Positions 23,196 through 33,519 of a DNA stretch of 64,000 nucleotides are shown here, piece after piece. A program made the translations under genes and the position numbers. The notes under the pieces are model-generated. The model was not told the origin of the DNA, did no database searches, and saw nothing but the letters and a program-made list of their open reading frames with translations. Numbering within the stretch: position 1 is the stretch's first letter; every line of letters begins with the position of its first letter. The DNA comes from Cristatella mucedo (Eukaryota > Bryozoa > Phylactolaemata > Cristatellidae): assembly GCA_009760855.2 (NCBI GenBank), contig WPIO01000024.1, forward strand, positions 4,548,501 through 4,612,500. The letters are read 5' to 3'.

Positions 23196-24825
23196 TTCTT
23201 TCTAAGTGACATATTCTCCCCTAATTATTTGCAGAAACTGAATGTCCGCATACAAGTTGATGCTACTGACATCCTTTCGTAAGTCTTCTCTCACTCCAAG
23301 AACACAACTAGCCCTCTATGCCCCTTACCTACAGTATTCCCTCAATGGTCGACTGATATGCGACTGCCATTTAAAACCAACGCAATAATTGCATCCTCAG
23401 CTTGAGGTCTGGCTCCTAACATCTTTAAAAAGGAAGCTGTCAGACCATTAATTGAGAAAGCATCACTACACTATTAAAACTTAAGAAACTTCCACCCACT
23501 TTTCCTGGTGCTGCTCCAATAAAACAACTGGAAAAAGTAGTGGTAGACCAGCTAAACACTTACATCAACACTTCAAGCCTAACAAGTTACACTAAGATAT
23601 AAGGCTAATTAATCCAAAGATTCAGCATTGCTTTGCTTGTAAATCGACCTGCTCAAGATTGCCAACTTAGATGCAGTATCTCTGGTCATTTTGCTTGATC
23701 TTTCGACAGTCTCCGTTTCTAAAGAAATAAATTCTTTCTCGAGCTCTTTATTTTAACCAAGGCATTGATGGTACAACTGGCAGTACACTACCACGGTGTC
23801 GGTCTCGCTGCGATGATCCAGGGAATTGGTTTCAACGAGAAGCACAATCGAGCAACATCTAAAGTAGATCATACCCCAAGGGTTCAGCATTTGGACTTCT
23901 TCCTTTCAGTGTTTGCTCTCCCGACAGCTGCTTCGATCGCCAAGCTGAAATCTAGGCTATTGATCCTATGCCGATTGCAAGCAGCTGCACCTATGCTTTG
24001 ATCCTTCCCAGATTTTCAGCCTGTCAACCCTTTTCAAATACCTTGCTACGTTGTATTGCTGGCATCGCCATTTGGATGGTCGCAAGCGTTCTCAAATTGG
24101 ATTGCGATAAAACCAACGTAGTAGTAGTTACAGGCCAACAAAGTGAGACAATGATATTAGAAAGCTTAACGTTAAAAGTCGCATTTGCTGTGGCAGCAGC
24201 ATTATATTTAGTGCCCAGTTCTACGATAACCTCTCACTTGACTGCAACATCACATCCACAACCTAGTGAGCTTACTTTCAGCTAGGTTACACTGCCAAAT
24301 TTCAAGCGAGCTTAGGGATACCACACACAATTTGCTCTGTGCATCAGTGACATCCCATTTTGACATATATAACTCGCTGCATGTCTTCCAGCATGAGCAT
24401 CGAGGTGATTACATTTGGTTCCAAACTCTGCAGCCCGGCTCTTCTCCTGCATACGTCGTAGTTGCCACATCAAACCACTTCTCACCGACTTGCACTGGCA
24501 ATCAATTAAGCATCATGCATCGAACTCAAGGTTGGTCACTCACTTAATGGTACCTTTATTTTCTTTCTCGAGCGGGTGCCTGCGATTCGTCCATTATGTG
24601 CTTATGCGTGCTGACACTGCATGCTGCCATTAACCACACTTGCATGCTGACCCTGTGCATGTCACCCCTTACCATGTTATTCATGTAGTTTATCAAGCAT
24701 GATAGCACTCACCGTTCAATCGTGTTTCCTTTACACCAAATGTAAAGCACCAAGAAAGAGATTGAGTTATCTGTAGGCACTTTATCAAGTATTTTATTAT
24801 TACTATTATTACTATTATTACCTTC
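23196..24825 (+). mobile_element. Long degraded LINE, RT to 3' tail
   Basis: Contains in order a decayed 'LEKVVVDQLNTYINTSSLTSY' region (GTAGTGGTAGACCAGCTAAA), 'LDLSTVSVSKEINSFSSSLF', the 'KLDCDKTNVVVVTGQQSE' block, the region after RT ('ARLFSCIRRSCHIKPLLTDLHW'), and the 3' UTR blocks TGCATGCTGACCCTGTGCATG and GTCACCCCTTACCATG. The tail stem-loop and (TTA)n lie at 24740-24825. Dead by many stops and frameshifts; one of the longest copies in the window. Confidence 0.75.
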
Positions 24826-24944
24826 GGATAGGTAGGCTGGAGAAAGAAAATGAAACTGCTTCTACGTCAGATAAGACACCATCTGCCAGCTCTTCCAACC
24901 CGTGATTCTTAACTGGGCTTTAATCTAAAGTCCAACCTGTGAAA

Positions 24945-25065
24945 TAATAATAGTAATAATAATAATAATGAACTTGATAAAGCGCCCTCAGAGAACTCAA
25001 TCTCTCTCTAGGCGCTTTACATTTGCTGCAAAGGGAAATTCAATTGAATGGTAAGTAATATCATG
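24945..25065 (-). mobile_element. LINE tail-only copy (minus)
   Basis: The plus strand reads AATAATAATAATAATG, TTGATAAAGCGCCCTCAGAG, AACTCAATCTCTCTCTAGGC and GCTTTACATTTGCTGCAAAG, the exact complement of the LINE 3' stem-loop end. Only about 120 bases of LINE 3' sequence are present: extreme 5' truncation. Confidence 0.8.
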
Positions 25066-25904
25066 AAACCAGGGCCTTTTTCATGTCATCACTTGATAAC
25101 GGGCATTTAAACAGATTAAAAAAGTGCCTGTTCTTAAAAGTATTTTCCTGGTCCACGTGAATTGTTCATTGCGTGGTTATAGGTTCTAATGCTGGGTACA
25201 ATATTACTAAACAGATTGACTTGCTTGCTGAACAGCAGATGCACAGTTTCTATATAAAGATTTAGTTCAAGGGAAGCTGTTGAAATACCTTATTAGTAAT
25301 ATTTATGTTATATATTACTGGGCCCCGATTGCTGAGGAGTACATGCACTATTGCAGTGAATTGACTAACATTGAGAACTGCAAGCTGTCGTAAAAAGGCA
25401 GCCAAACCCGGTGGATTCTGTATGCAGTAAGTCCCGGCGTGCTTGTAAGGTTTCTATGCTATTAGAGATACACTAACAGTCTTGTTTAGTAAATACTCAT
25501 AACAATATAATAATACAATACATCTGTATAGAGCCCTCTGTGAACTTAAATCTATATAGAGGCAATGTTAAAAATGTAATATTTTGCATCAGAGTTTCAG
25601 TTCATCCAAATGTCTCACTGGCTTAAGAAATTCGCAAAGAAAAGTAAAATGCCGATGCAAAATGTCAGTTTAGGGTTACCATTTGTTATTTACCCACCAT
25701 CTCTACACCATGTATAGAATGATGGCAGCCCAGCTGAGGAAAACTTGATAAGGTACAAAACGACCTCCTAAATGCAGGCTAGTCAATACAGTTAAATGGG
25801 CTTCCATTTTTAAGTTCTCAAGAATAGTAAGCTCTGGTCTCTTGTTCAGGGCTTTGCAGAAAGCGAACCGGAAATACTTTGTAATAGCCTTGAATATGGA
25901 TTAA

Positions 25905-26148
25905 TGGCCAGCAGCGATCTTACTACTTCCATGCCACCCACGGACCCAACTCCTCTCCTGACTCTGCTATGCTCTCTAAAGTTCTTTGCTGATGGAGATG
26001 AAGTCTGTTTGCTACTAAAGGCGTACAAAAAGCTTCTTAAGCTTGGAAAGCACTATAGGCAACTCTCTTACGTAACACCCACACAGTCTATGTGACTTTA
26101 AGAAGTTACTGACGGATATACAGAAAATTACATTACATTGCATAACAT
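25905..26148 (+). repeat. ATTAC-tailed dispersed repeat, copy 3
   Basis: Shares CAACTCCTCTCCTGACTCTG, GATGAAGTCTGTTTGCTAC, CTCTCTTACGTAACACCCAC, GTTACTGACGGATATAC and the tail ACATTACATTGCATAACATTAC with copy 1. Confidence 0.6.
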
Positions 26149-26504
26149 TACAGGTAATAGTGAAATGCCAGAGCAGCGTTCACACGGCGAGTCTTGCTTA
26201 CGTCCTGCTTTAGTCCTCCTTGGAAAAACTGTTCACGGTCAGTTTACCTGCAAGGGTTGCTTCTTACTTGCCCCAAGCGATCTTGGAAAAAGAAAATTAC
26301 CAGTATTCTTGGAAAATTGCCTTAGTGAATGATGCAGGAAATGGCCTCTCAGCGATGCACCTGCCGGTGAATTAAAACCTCCAGCGATTGCCTTGACCGC
26401 TTGGGCATCGTTATCTTATTCTTTTATGTCAAGCTCGGTGTGACTCATAAACCGGAAATCTGGTGAGAGGATTCGTCGATTGAGCCTGTCGAGTCGTCCA
26501 TGAT

Positions 26505-26600
26505 AATAACAATAATAATAAAACACTTGATAGAGCACCCTCAAAGAACTTATTCTCCTTCTAGACCATTTACATTTGCTGCAAAGGGTTACTTTCAAAG
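26505..26600 (-). mobile_element. LINE tail-only copy, diverged (minus)
   Basis: ATAATAACAATAATAATAAA, ACTTGATAGAGCACCCTCAA, then CTTCTAGACCATTTACATTT and GCTGCAAAGGG: the reverse complement of a mutated LINE 3' stem-loop. Confidence 0.65.
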
Positions 26601-27049
26601 CTACGAAGACATGCTCAAGACGGCAATAGGATTGGTCGTTTGTTCAGCCTTGCCTAATTTTTTGCCAAGAAATTGAACCGTGCTCAGTTCCAGAGTCTCG
26701 GTATGTCTTGCTTACGTCTTGAAATGCTTCCCTTAATAGAGACTTTTGCACCAAATCCAACGCAGGATAACAGTAAGGGCTGGGAAGTTTTGGTTACATT
26801 TCTTATGCAAGTCTCTTGCACCCGAAGCGCCGGCGATTACCTCGCCACCGGAGGCTTTCTACTCAACCCGAAGAAAGGCAGGTGACCTTGCGATCGCAAT
26901 GCATTCATTGCTAATAGAGAGGCTTTCAAGTAATTTTAGCTGTCGAAAACGGCGTGCACCCTCGAGTATGGGGAAAAGGCTGCAGTAAGAGAAAATAATC
27001 TGGAATAGCCAGCCTTCGATGCTGTAGCGAGACACTCCCCCCAAGACAG

Positions 27050-28900
27050 CTAGCGAAAGCTCATAGCTGAGGGAGTTCTTACGTCGGCGTCGCCGCGTTC
27101 AACTCCTCGTAAAATGCTCAGCCTAGTCGATGCAGAACTTACGGAATGGCGCTAGAAGATGTGAAACCGGCAGAACAGAAGATGTGAAACCGGCAGAACA
27201 GCACGGAAGCTGGCAGCGCTAGTTCGTCTCGCGGCCGTCGGCCAAGCGTCGCGGGCAGACGCAGCGCCCGCTCGTAGCTAGCAGCCCATCCGACGCATCG
27301 CCGCTTAGCAGCAGGCGCGAGCGGTTGAGCAGCGCCGGCACGGAGAGACGGAGCCGCCGCCCCGTGTGGAGCAGCACTACGATGGCTACGAGCAGCCGCC
27401 GGCGCCGCCTGCAGTGGCCTCCCTTCGGCGTCCCATCACGCCCACGATCTGGCTGACGAGTTTAGCACACGGAACGCCACGCTGAGCCGCCCGCGTACAA
27501 GCAGGCGACCGCTGCTAGTAAATCCTCTGCTGCGTCGCGAGTTTTCGCAAGGTCGCGTAGCGTTTTCCGCAGGAGCTGGAGCGATCCCAATATATCTGCG
27601 GCCGCAGAACGCCAGCGTCTCCGACACGGCTCCCAAGCATAAAGCGTTGCTGCCACCGCGACTCGCGATTCGCATCGTCGGCGGAGGCTAAAAGTGCTCG
27701 TCACAATTTTTTCCGCCGGCGTCGCTTTAGCCGCCGTCGGTTTCTGCGGCCGACGCCTGCATTCCGACCGCATTCCGGATCGATCGAGCTAGGCGAGCGC
27801 AGCTCTGCGAGTTGCAGCTCTGCGAGCGACTCAGAAACGTAATGGCGCAGACGAACGCGCGTGGGAGCGCGCGCGAGCGACATGCCGAGGTCTCTTAACC
27901 GGTCGCAGGTCGAAAGGTGCTTCCCGCCGCAGTCCGTGCACGTCAACGGGCGATGCGTGGACGAAGCTGCACGTCGCCCCTCCCCCGCAGTCTAGCTGGG
28001 CGCAGGCGAGACCGCCGAGCAGCGGCCTAAGCCACGACCGAGACGCCGGCCGGGCCGCGGCCGCAGGCTACTACCGCCGCCGCTAGGCGGCGAGCCCGCC
28101 CAGCAAGAGGCGCGGCAGTGCGAAAGCACCGCGAGCGAGCGTGCCGCCGCCTCCCCGGCCGAGGCGCTTCGTCGGCAGCCGAGCGCGGCGGCGGCGGCGA
28201 CGGCGCAAAATTGCGTACTCGTACAACCCGAGCCGCGACTCTAAGCTCGGCCGCCGCTACGTCGGCGTCGAGTCAGCGATGTCCGCGCCCGGCCTGACGC
28301 CAGGCTTAGCGCATCTGTCTTGAGTTGCTGCGCCCTGCTTAGCGCTGCGAGCTCACCCGCGCCTTATGGGTCGCGGCGGAAGCGTTCGCATTGCGGTACT
28401 CACCTGCAAGGCGTCTTTTGGAGGCTGACGCCGACAACGGCAAACAAAGCGCCGACTGCGGCCACTAGGGCTTAAACATCTCGCGCGATCGCCGGAGAGG
28501 CGACGGAAAGGTCACATTGCACCGGGGATGCAGCGGCGACTCCGGGTAGCAGACTGCATTCCTCTGACTTGCAGCCAATGGGAGATAATACCGCTGATAA
28601 AAACGCCGGCGTTATTAGCGGGTGCTGATTTGCTGATTCTTCGAGTGGGCTGGAGAATGGAGCTCGGGCCCATTCGCTGGCAGCCGTCCCAGAAAGCTGC
28701 GGCTGCGGCAGTACGACTTATGAAGCAGATACTTATGATGGAGAAGCCGAATTTGAGCGAGAGACGACAGGCCATCGCGATCGTACGAACGAACACGCTC
28801 AGAGCGACCTTCACATTGCATAGCCGAGAACTTCGAGGGCTCTGCTCCTAACTGCAGCTGGCACTGCCTCGGTACTCTCGTAAAAGCAGCCCGAGCGGTT
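27050..28900. promoter_or_regulatory. CpG island, likely promoter
   Basis: GC content and CpG density rise sharply compared with both flanks. For example 27240-27300 has CpG roughly every 6-8 bases, whereas the rest of the window is CpG-poor. A CCAAT box (GCCAATGGGA, near 28575) lies toward the right side. A perfect 23-bp tandem duplication sits at the left border (27154-27199). The long open frames on both strands here mostly reflect few AT-rich stops. The plus-strand frame 28628-28823 (TTYEADTYDGEAEFERETT) is protein-like and could be an exon. Unmethylated CpG islands usually mark housekeeping or developmental promoters; direction is unresolved. Confidence 0.7.
27154..27199. repeat. 23-bp perfect tandem duplication
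   Basis: The block AGAAGATGTGAAACCGGCAG plus AAC occurs twice head to tail, at the left edge of the CpG island. Confidence 0.95.
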
Positions 28901-29000
28901 TTTCGACGATCGCTACCAAACTGGCCTAGCCGAAGCTAACTGAGTGTGCTGATGTGTATGTGTGTGTTCGTGCATGCCTGCATGTGTTTCCGTGAGCTCG

Positions 29001-29002
<2 letters not shown>

Positions 29003-29065
<63 letters not shown>

Positions 29066-29084
29066 CTGTGTGTGTGTTTGTGTG
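29003..29084. repeat. (TG)n microsatellite
   Basis: A pure TG run of about 31 units, then interrupted TG units (CC, TT), directly downstream of the CpG island. Confidence 0.97.
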
Positions 29085-29256
29085 CCCGCCTACCTTTTCC
29101 TTGGGTATGGTGGTTTAGACCAGCTGAGTTGGGAGTCGGCTGACACTGGCTTTTAACAAAGCCACCAAGCAGGAAGGGGTCATGCCGTCCGGAGCCCGCA
29201 GAGATCCGAAAGCCACTTACCAGTCTCCCAACACCCCTCTGATTTACCGGTCGCAG

Positions 29257-29399
29257 GGCTCAGAGAGAGAGTGCACCTGGACGAGGCCTTGCACGAGCTG
29301 GAGGTTCTGCGACTCGAGGAGGAGGAGGAGGAGGAAAGGATGCGATGCCTATCAAGGGAGCTAGGCCGCTCCCGATGGCCGGCTGAGCGGTCGTGCTGA
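29257..29399 (+). CDS. Possible exon, Glu-rich coiled-coil-like peptide
   Basis: Downstream of an acceptor-like TTTACCGGTCGCAG|GG the plus strand reads LRERVHLDEALHELEVLRLE, then a Glu run, ERMRCLSRELGRS and RWPAERSC before TGA at 29397. The heptad-like Leu spacing and charge pattern suggest a coiled coil. No family is recognised. No strong donor was seen before the stop, so it would be a terminal exon of a gene starting in the CpG island. The Glu run comes from a GAG repeat, which lowers confidence. It may equally be chance. Confidence 0.28.
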
Positions 29400-29419
29400 A
29401 CCAGTTTTAACCTGGTTTT

Positions 29420-29568
29420 AGGCTAACTTTGATGTTTTGAAGGGAGGGCTAGACTCTGCTTTTCTTTACGTCGCGGACGTCCTGGGATGTGAGCAAGGGG
29501 TGTGGGTGACGCTGGCCATCTATTCCCAGACCATACAGAACTGCACCGTCAGCATTGAAGTCGGATGA
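29420..29568 (+). CDS. Possible exon, unknown product
   Basis: After an acceptor-like TTTTAACCTGGTTTTAG|GCT the frame reads ANFDVLKGGLDSAFLYVADV, then LGCEQGVWVTLAIYSQTIQ and NCTVSIEVG before TGA at 29566. The alternation of hydrophobic and polar residues looks protein-like, but no family match is evident and no donor is present. It overlaps no repeat I recognise. If real it could not follow the 29257-29399 segment with its stop codon, so the two are alternatives or both spurious. Confidence 0.18.
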
Positions 29569-29579
29569 GGCAGACCGCT

Positions 29580-30950
29580 CGGGCACAGTGCTTGGTGGCT
29601 AAGCAGGCTCGGGTACAGCACTGCGTTAGATCGATCGACCTCGTTCCCTCGGGGTGCGCTATGGGCCCGCTCAATGAACGTACGTCGAAGCGTACTGGTC
29701 CTTTTCCGGTCTGGAGGCGGCTGCTGCTGCTGCTGGGCCGGCTACACGTGCTGATACAGTCGAGGAGAGGCTCCAAGGCTTTAAAGTTGAAGCGGCCAGC
29801 TGGCGTATAGGAAGCTGGACCCATGAATTATATGAACAAACATCAATAAGTCATACAACAAGTGACGTTGATGTTTTGCAATCTCAGCCAGCCGCTAAGA
29901 ATGGGCACCACCCTGTCCAGTGATAGTGTGCATGTCACTAGGTAGTGGGTCTAATTTATATCAGCTAGTGATGAGGTGCTTAAATAAAAATAATTGTTTT
30001 AAAATGGTATATAAATGTCGCATTATTATCAATATGTTGCATCTTCTTCATTGTAACATACATTGCTTTAATTGAATGACTTCTTACGTATTGTACAACT
30101 GCAGGTGTGTTTACTTTGTGCTTGTTTGCTTTATTATTTAGTCACGTTTATATTCAAAACGTAAGTGCACGAGTATGCAAAAATTCTATGATGTGATTAT
30201 AGATGACATCGAGTGACTCAAAGTAGCACATGCCCTTACTAAGGTTGGGTTTGGGCACATCATCTTGATTAATAGCCAATGCTACCAGGCTTAGTATAGA
30301 TTGAGTCGAAGGCGTTCGGCTACGTTATCATAATGGCGTTAACAGTGCTTATTGTGTAAACGTATTTCGTAAGTATTGAAATTCCTCCCAATTCAAGCTC
30401 TCTAACTTTCACTACTCGAAGGAACTCGATAATTACTCCTTTCATTTACTAATGGCCTGGCTGTAGGCTAGGCATTATGTTTTCTATACCCCTAGCATAT
30501 ATTGACAAAATCCAATTTTCAGATCTATAGTTCGGGAAAATAATCTGATGGGATGCAATTAGGCCACCTAATGACGGGACCAATGGCAGGCTAATCTACC
30601 CATATCAAGCAAGTGCTTGCGTTGGTTCTCAGGCCCAGAAGCTGTGTAAGAAGTAGACATACTCATCGCCGGCTCCTTTTTCAGGCCCTGTTCGACCGAA
30701 ATTGGAATTCGGGTGCGTGTCTGGGTAACAGCACCATGCTGACTTTAAATGCCTCGGTGACTTCTTCCGGATTTAATGTTATACATTAATCGGATTCGTC
30801 ATTGGACGCATAACAGTCTTGGATATTTGACGAAACGTTGCTATCAGTGGTCACTAACAGAAAAATATTGTGCGAAACGCCAAGAAGCCGATACTCATAG
30901 TTGGGGTTTCACTGAAACCTCTCGTAAAATAGAATTATGCATTTCATTGT
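29580..30950. other. No recognised gene
   Basis: AT-rich sequence downstream of the ZP/FReD gene end. I see no repeat of the local families and no exon. It may contain that gene's 3' UTR at its right end. Confidence 0.4.
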
Positions 30951-30960
30951 GATCCAAACT

Positions 30961-31095
30961 TCAGGGTAATTTATTATTGTAGGAAACTATCAATTCATCA
31001 TGACCACCAAATAAGTTTATTTTGCTGACAGACAGAATAATGCTAGCCACTTGAGCGATGAGCATACTCATCATCAATATCAAATAAAGCTTACT
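30961..31095 (-). CDS. ZP/FReD gene: probable last exon, transmembrane segment and tail
   Basis: The minus strand after ATTCAG|AGT encodes SKLYLILMMSMLIAQVASII followed by LSVSK: about 20 uncharged hydrophobic residues bounded by lysines, then a short tail to TGA at 30961. ZP proteins typically end with a C-terminal transmembrane segment after the furin site, so this is expected here. It starts in phase 0, which fits a donor SS|GTATTA in the preceding exon. That donor is weak, and read-through of it would instead give a short secreted end (VLLS, stop at 31200). The 44 codons have no domain other than the membrane segment. Confidence 0.45.
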   Translation of the reverse strand, partial: SKLYLILMMSMLIAQVASIILSVSKINLFGGHDELIVSYNNKLP

Positions 31096-31214
31096 CTGAA
31101 TCGTACTATAAAGTATTCTAAAGCAGAAAGCTGGATCATTACACAATCTTTGCCAGCAAAACTATCTGCATAACATCCTCTGCTTGTAATACTAAGCGAC
31201 TAGCTAAGTAATAC

Positions 31215-31431
31215 AGACGAAGCCATCTTTCTGGAGCTTGATTGAGGTCTCGCAGCACGACGCCTCCGTCTCCTGCTGCCTCCACAAGCATCGTCACATG
31301 ATTGTTCATCTACAGTGCACACTTGTATCTGACAGTGAACACGAGTTCCTTGAGCTTCACGCATATAGGATGAAATCCTCATAGAAAAGCTTGCATTGCC
31401 TAACATGTGAACGTCGGCATCAATTGGACAT
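31215..31431 (-). CDS. ZP/FReD gene: ZP-C end and furin site exon
   Basis: Following TTTTCAG|A (phase 2) the exon encodes CPIDADVHMLGNASFSMRIS, then EAQGTRVHCQIQVCTVDEQS and CDDACGGSRRRRRRAARP. This is the classic end of a ZP-C domain: a cysteine after the 'LI.N' of the previous exon, an F.F/M core strand, VHC.I.VC, a CxxxC, and a polybasic consensus furin site. In ZP proteins, cleavage at this site releases the propeptide and allows filament assembly. The join with the previous exon gives LIRNRCPID, the expected ZP pattern. Right boundary alternatives: a weak donor at 31214 or a stop at 31200. Confidence 0.88.
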
Positions 31432-31823
31432 CTGAAAAGTAACCAAATACACCACTGTCATTTCGAAGCGTTCGTGCTTCTTTAAAATTCCACCACTGCA
31501 GATTTTCCATGGCTGTACTTAAGAAAAATAAAAAGCTATTACGAGAACTACGCATTTTAGATTAACACTCACGGTCTGGCAAGTTTGTGCCATGGCCAGC
31601 AATGAGCCTGCATACTGAAGAGCCTATTGTATCTAGCTATGAACTGCACCCTAAAACAATGATATAGATAAACCGAATAATTTCTGAGTGAGAAATAGAT
31701 GAGTTTCTTAGTCACAATACTAAGAAAAATCATTCAATGCTCGAGTGCGCTGACGAATTATATGAGTTGCATAATTATTCTGATAGTTGTCGCAAGCATT
31801 CATTTTTCGGAACTCTCATATAC

Positions 31824-32015
31824 CTATTTCGAATGAGCTGATAATCCTTCGAAAACCGTTCGCCGTGTCTGCCAATGTAGCACGACGAAATGGCCAATGT
31901 AAGATCAGATTGCTGGTGCACTGGAACAACTTTGACGAATATGGTCTTCCCTTCAGGGACAGCAGATGCATCTTCAACAATCTCTTTAAACTTTTCGTCT
32001 TTGTACATCACAAGC
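31824..32015 (-). CDS. ZP/FReD gene: ZP-C first-half exon
   Basis: Bounded by TTTTTATTCAG|G and AATAG|GTATAT, both phase 2. It encodes LVMYKDEKFKEIVE, VPEGKTIFVKVVPVHQQS and LTLAISSCYIGRHGERFSKD then YQLIRN. This fits the ZP-C consensus: 'v.L.my.d..F', 'v..g..lfv.v', 'l.l.v.sC', 'y.LI.n'. It contributes conserved Cys 5. The donor is GTATAT, less than optimal but in frame with the next exon. Confidence 0.9.
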
Positions 32016-33328
32016 CTGAATAAAAATAATTGCTCAAATCAGTTCTGCCTGGAATGAACTCTCGAGCAGTTAGAAACAAGTCATTTTAAATCAAATACCG
32101 ATGTTCGAACAGGCCAGAAACGACATTGCCTTAGCCAGAAGTCTGAATGAACAAGCTAAGTTCAACTGTTTTAATTAATGCAGTTATGTGTGCCGGTCAG
32201 CAATCAATTAACCATGTCGGAGCTTTAGGGTGTAATTATAAGTCCGATACCCTCTGTCTCTTTAAAAATCAATACATGCTCGTAAATGTTAAGAGTTTGA
32301 CTACTTGGGAACCGTGTATGAAGCTGTACTGCGTTTTTTGCATGCACGAGCAACTGTGTACACACCAAAAAATTTAACACTTCAATTTCGGAACAACTAT
32401 CACACAGAATGGACGGCTGATCTGAAAATCACCAATGGTGTTTTTAAGTTACTAACCAAGCTGCAATGACTCTCTTGGTTAATTGAAGGATGCCAAGCTA
32501 AATTTCGCTGACTCGCAGCCATAGCAGTAACTTAGCTCCTCCCCGTATCTAAGTTCACCACTAAGACAGTACCAGCCTCTCGGTGCTCGTACTTGGTTTA
32601 CAGATAGAGAACCGTAAATTCATTTACATGATATTTCCTTCTTTGGGTCCTAGACTACGGAATTCATTTCTAGAGTGCTTATACATCTGCATTGCTGTGA
32701 ATGCAGGTACATGATTTTCAGCTATCCTAAGCTCACTTAGAGTTGAGCAGACTATGGTAGAGATTGATTTTAGAAAGTCCTATAGAACACACATATTCTT
32801 TGTTCCCCTGTATATTCAAGGCTGGAGATGTATAAAGGTAGGAAAAAATGATAATATGGCACATGATTTGTTCTATCAATCAAGGTAGCTATCTCTCAAT
32901 TGAGTTAAAACTATGTACATCGCACGGAAGATACTTCCAATACAGCATCCGTACAGTGCTATCACATATATTTAGTTATATAGGGATTTAATGCAAATTA
33001 AAATTTCGCACTCATTATCATTATTACCAAGATGATTTAGCAAGTAAAAAATTCATTTCGAAACAGTCCACATTCGCTTCTAATAAGTAAATAGGTTATA
33101 TGACATGGCTGAGCAGAAAATACATTACCACCATCAATGGCTAAGAGTGTAAGCACTTGCTGAGGAACTCTTTAAGTTTTATATCTCAGCTAGTACTTGC
33201 ATTTGCCTCTATAAATTCCTATGCATGCAGTAAAACTTCGTGTCATTTTTTATAGGTCGTGACATTACATGGCTTCTAAGAAGAATCCGACGAATTTTCT
33301 TATCTAGTTTAACTTTTTTTTAACTTAC

Positions 33329-33519
33329 CTAACTTGATAATTTCCACGTTCTGAAGCATCAAGCTTCGCCTTGTCAGATTTCACTATGTAAGTTGCTTTA
33401 AGTACGACGGATTTTTCAAAATAGCACTGAGGAGATATAATTATCCTGCTGTAGTACGTCATATTAGATCTGGGCATAACTGAAACTTTCTTGGTGTACC
33501 AAATTGTCGTTTGATTTTC
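33329..33519 (-). CDS. ZP/FReD gene: ZP-N second-half exon
   Basis: Bounded by TTTTCATTGCAG|GAA (phase 0) and GTTAG|GTAAGT (phase 2), strong sites. It encodes ENQTTIWYTKKVSVMPRSN, then MTYYSRIIISPQCYFEKSVV and LKATYIVKSDK to NYQV. The pattern of a tyrosine-containing strand, an 'I' strand and CYF matches the end of the ZP-N domain and the ZP linker; QCYF supplies the fourth conserved cysteine. Potential N-glycosylation at NQT and NMT. Confidence 0.88.

Noticed and set aside
24945-25065. Terminator-like hairpin
   Set aside because: It is the reverse complement of the LINE tail stem-loop, found repeatedly, and not a transcription terminator.
27436-27946. Minus-strand open frames in the CpG island (Arg/Ala-rich)
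   Set aside because: Overlapping frames on both strands are all open because the region has few stop codons; no domain, no splice borders.
28528-28851. 107-codon plus-strand frame with ATG in the CpG island
   Set aside because: Overlaps a CCAAT box and a competing frame with more protein-like composition; no domain or splice border fixes it as coding.
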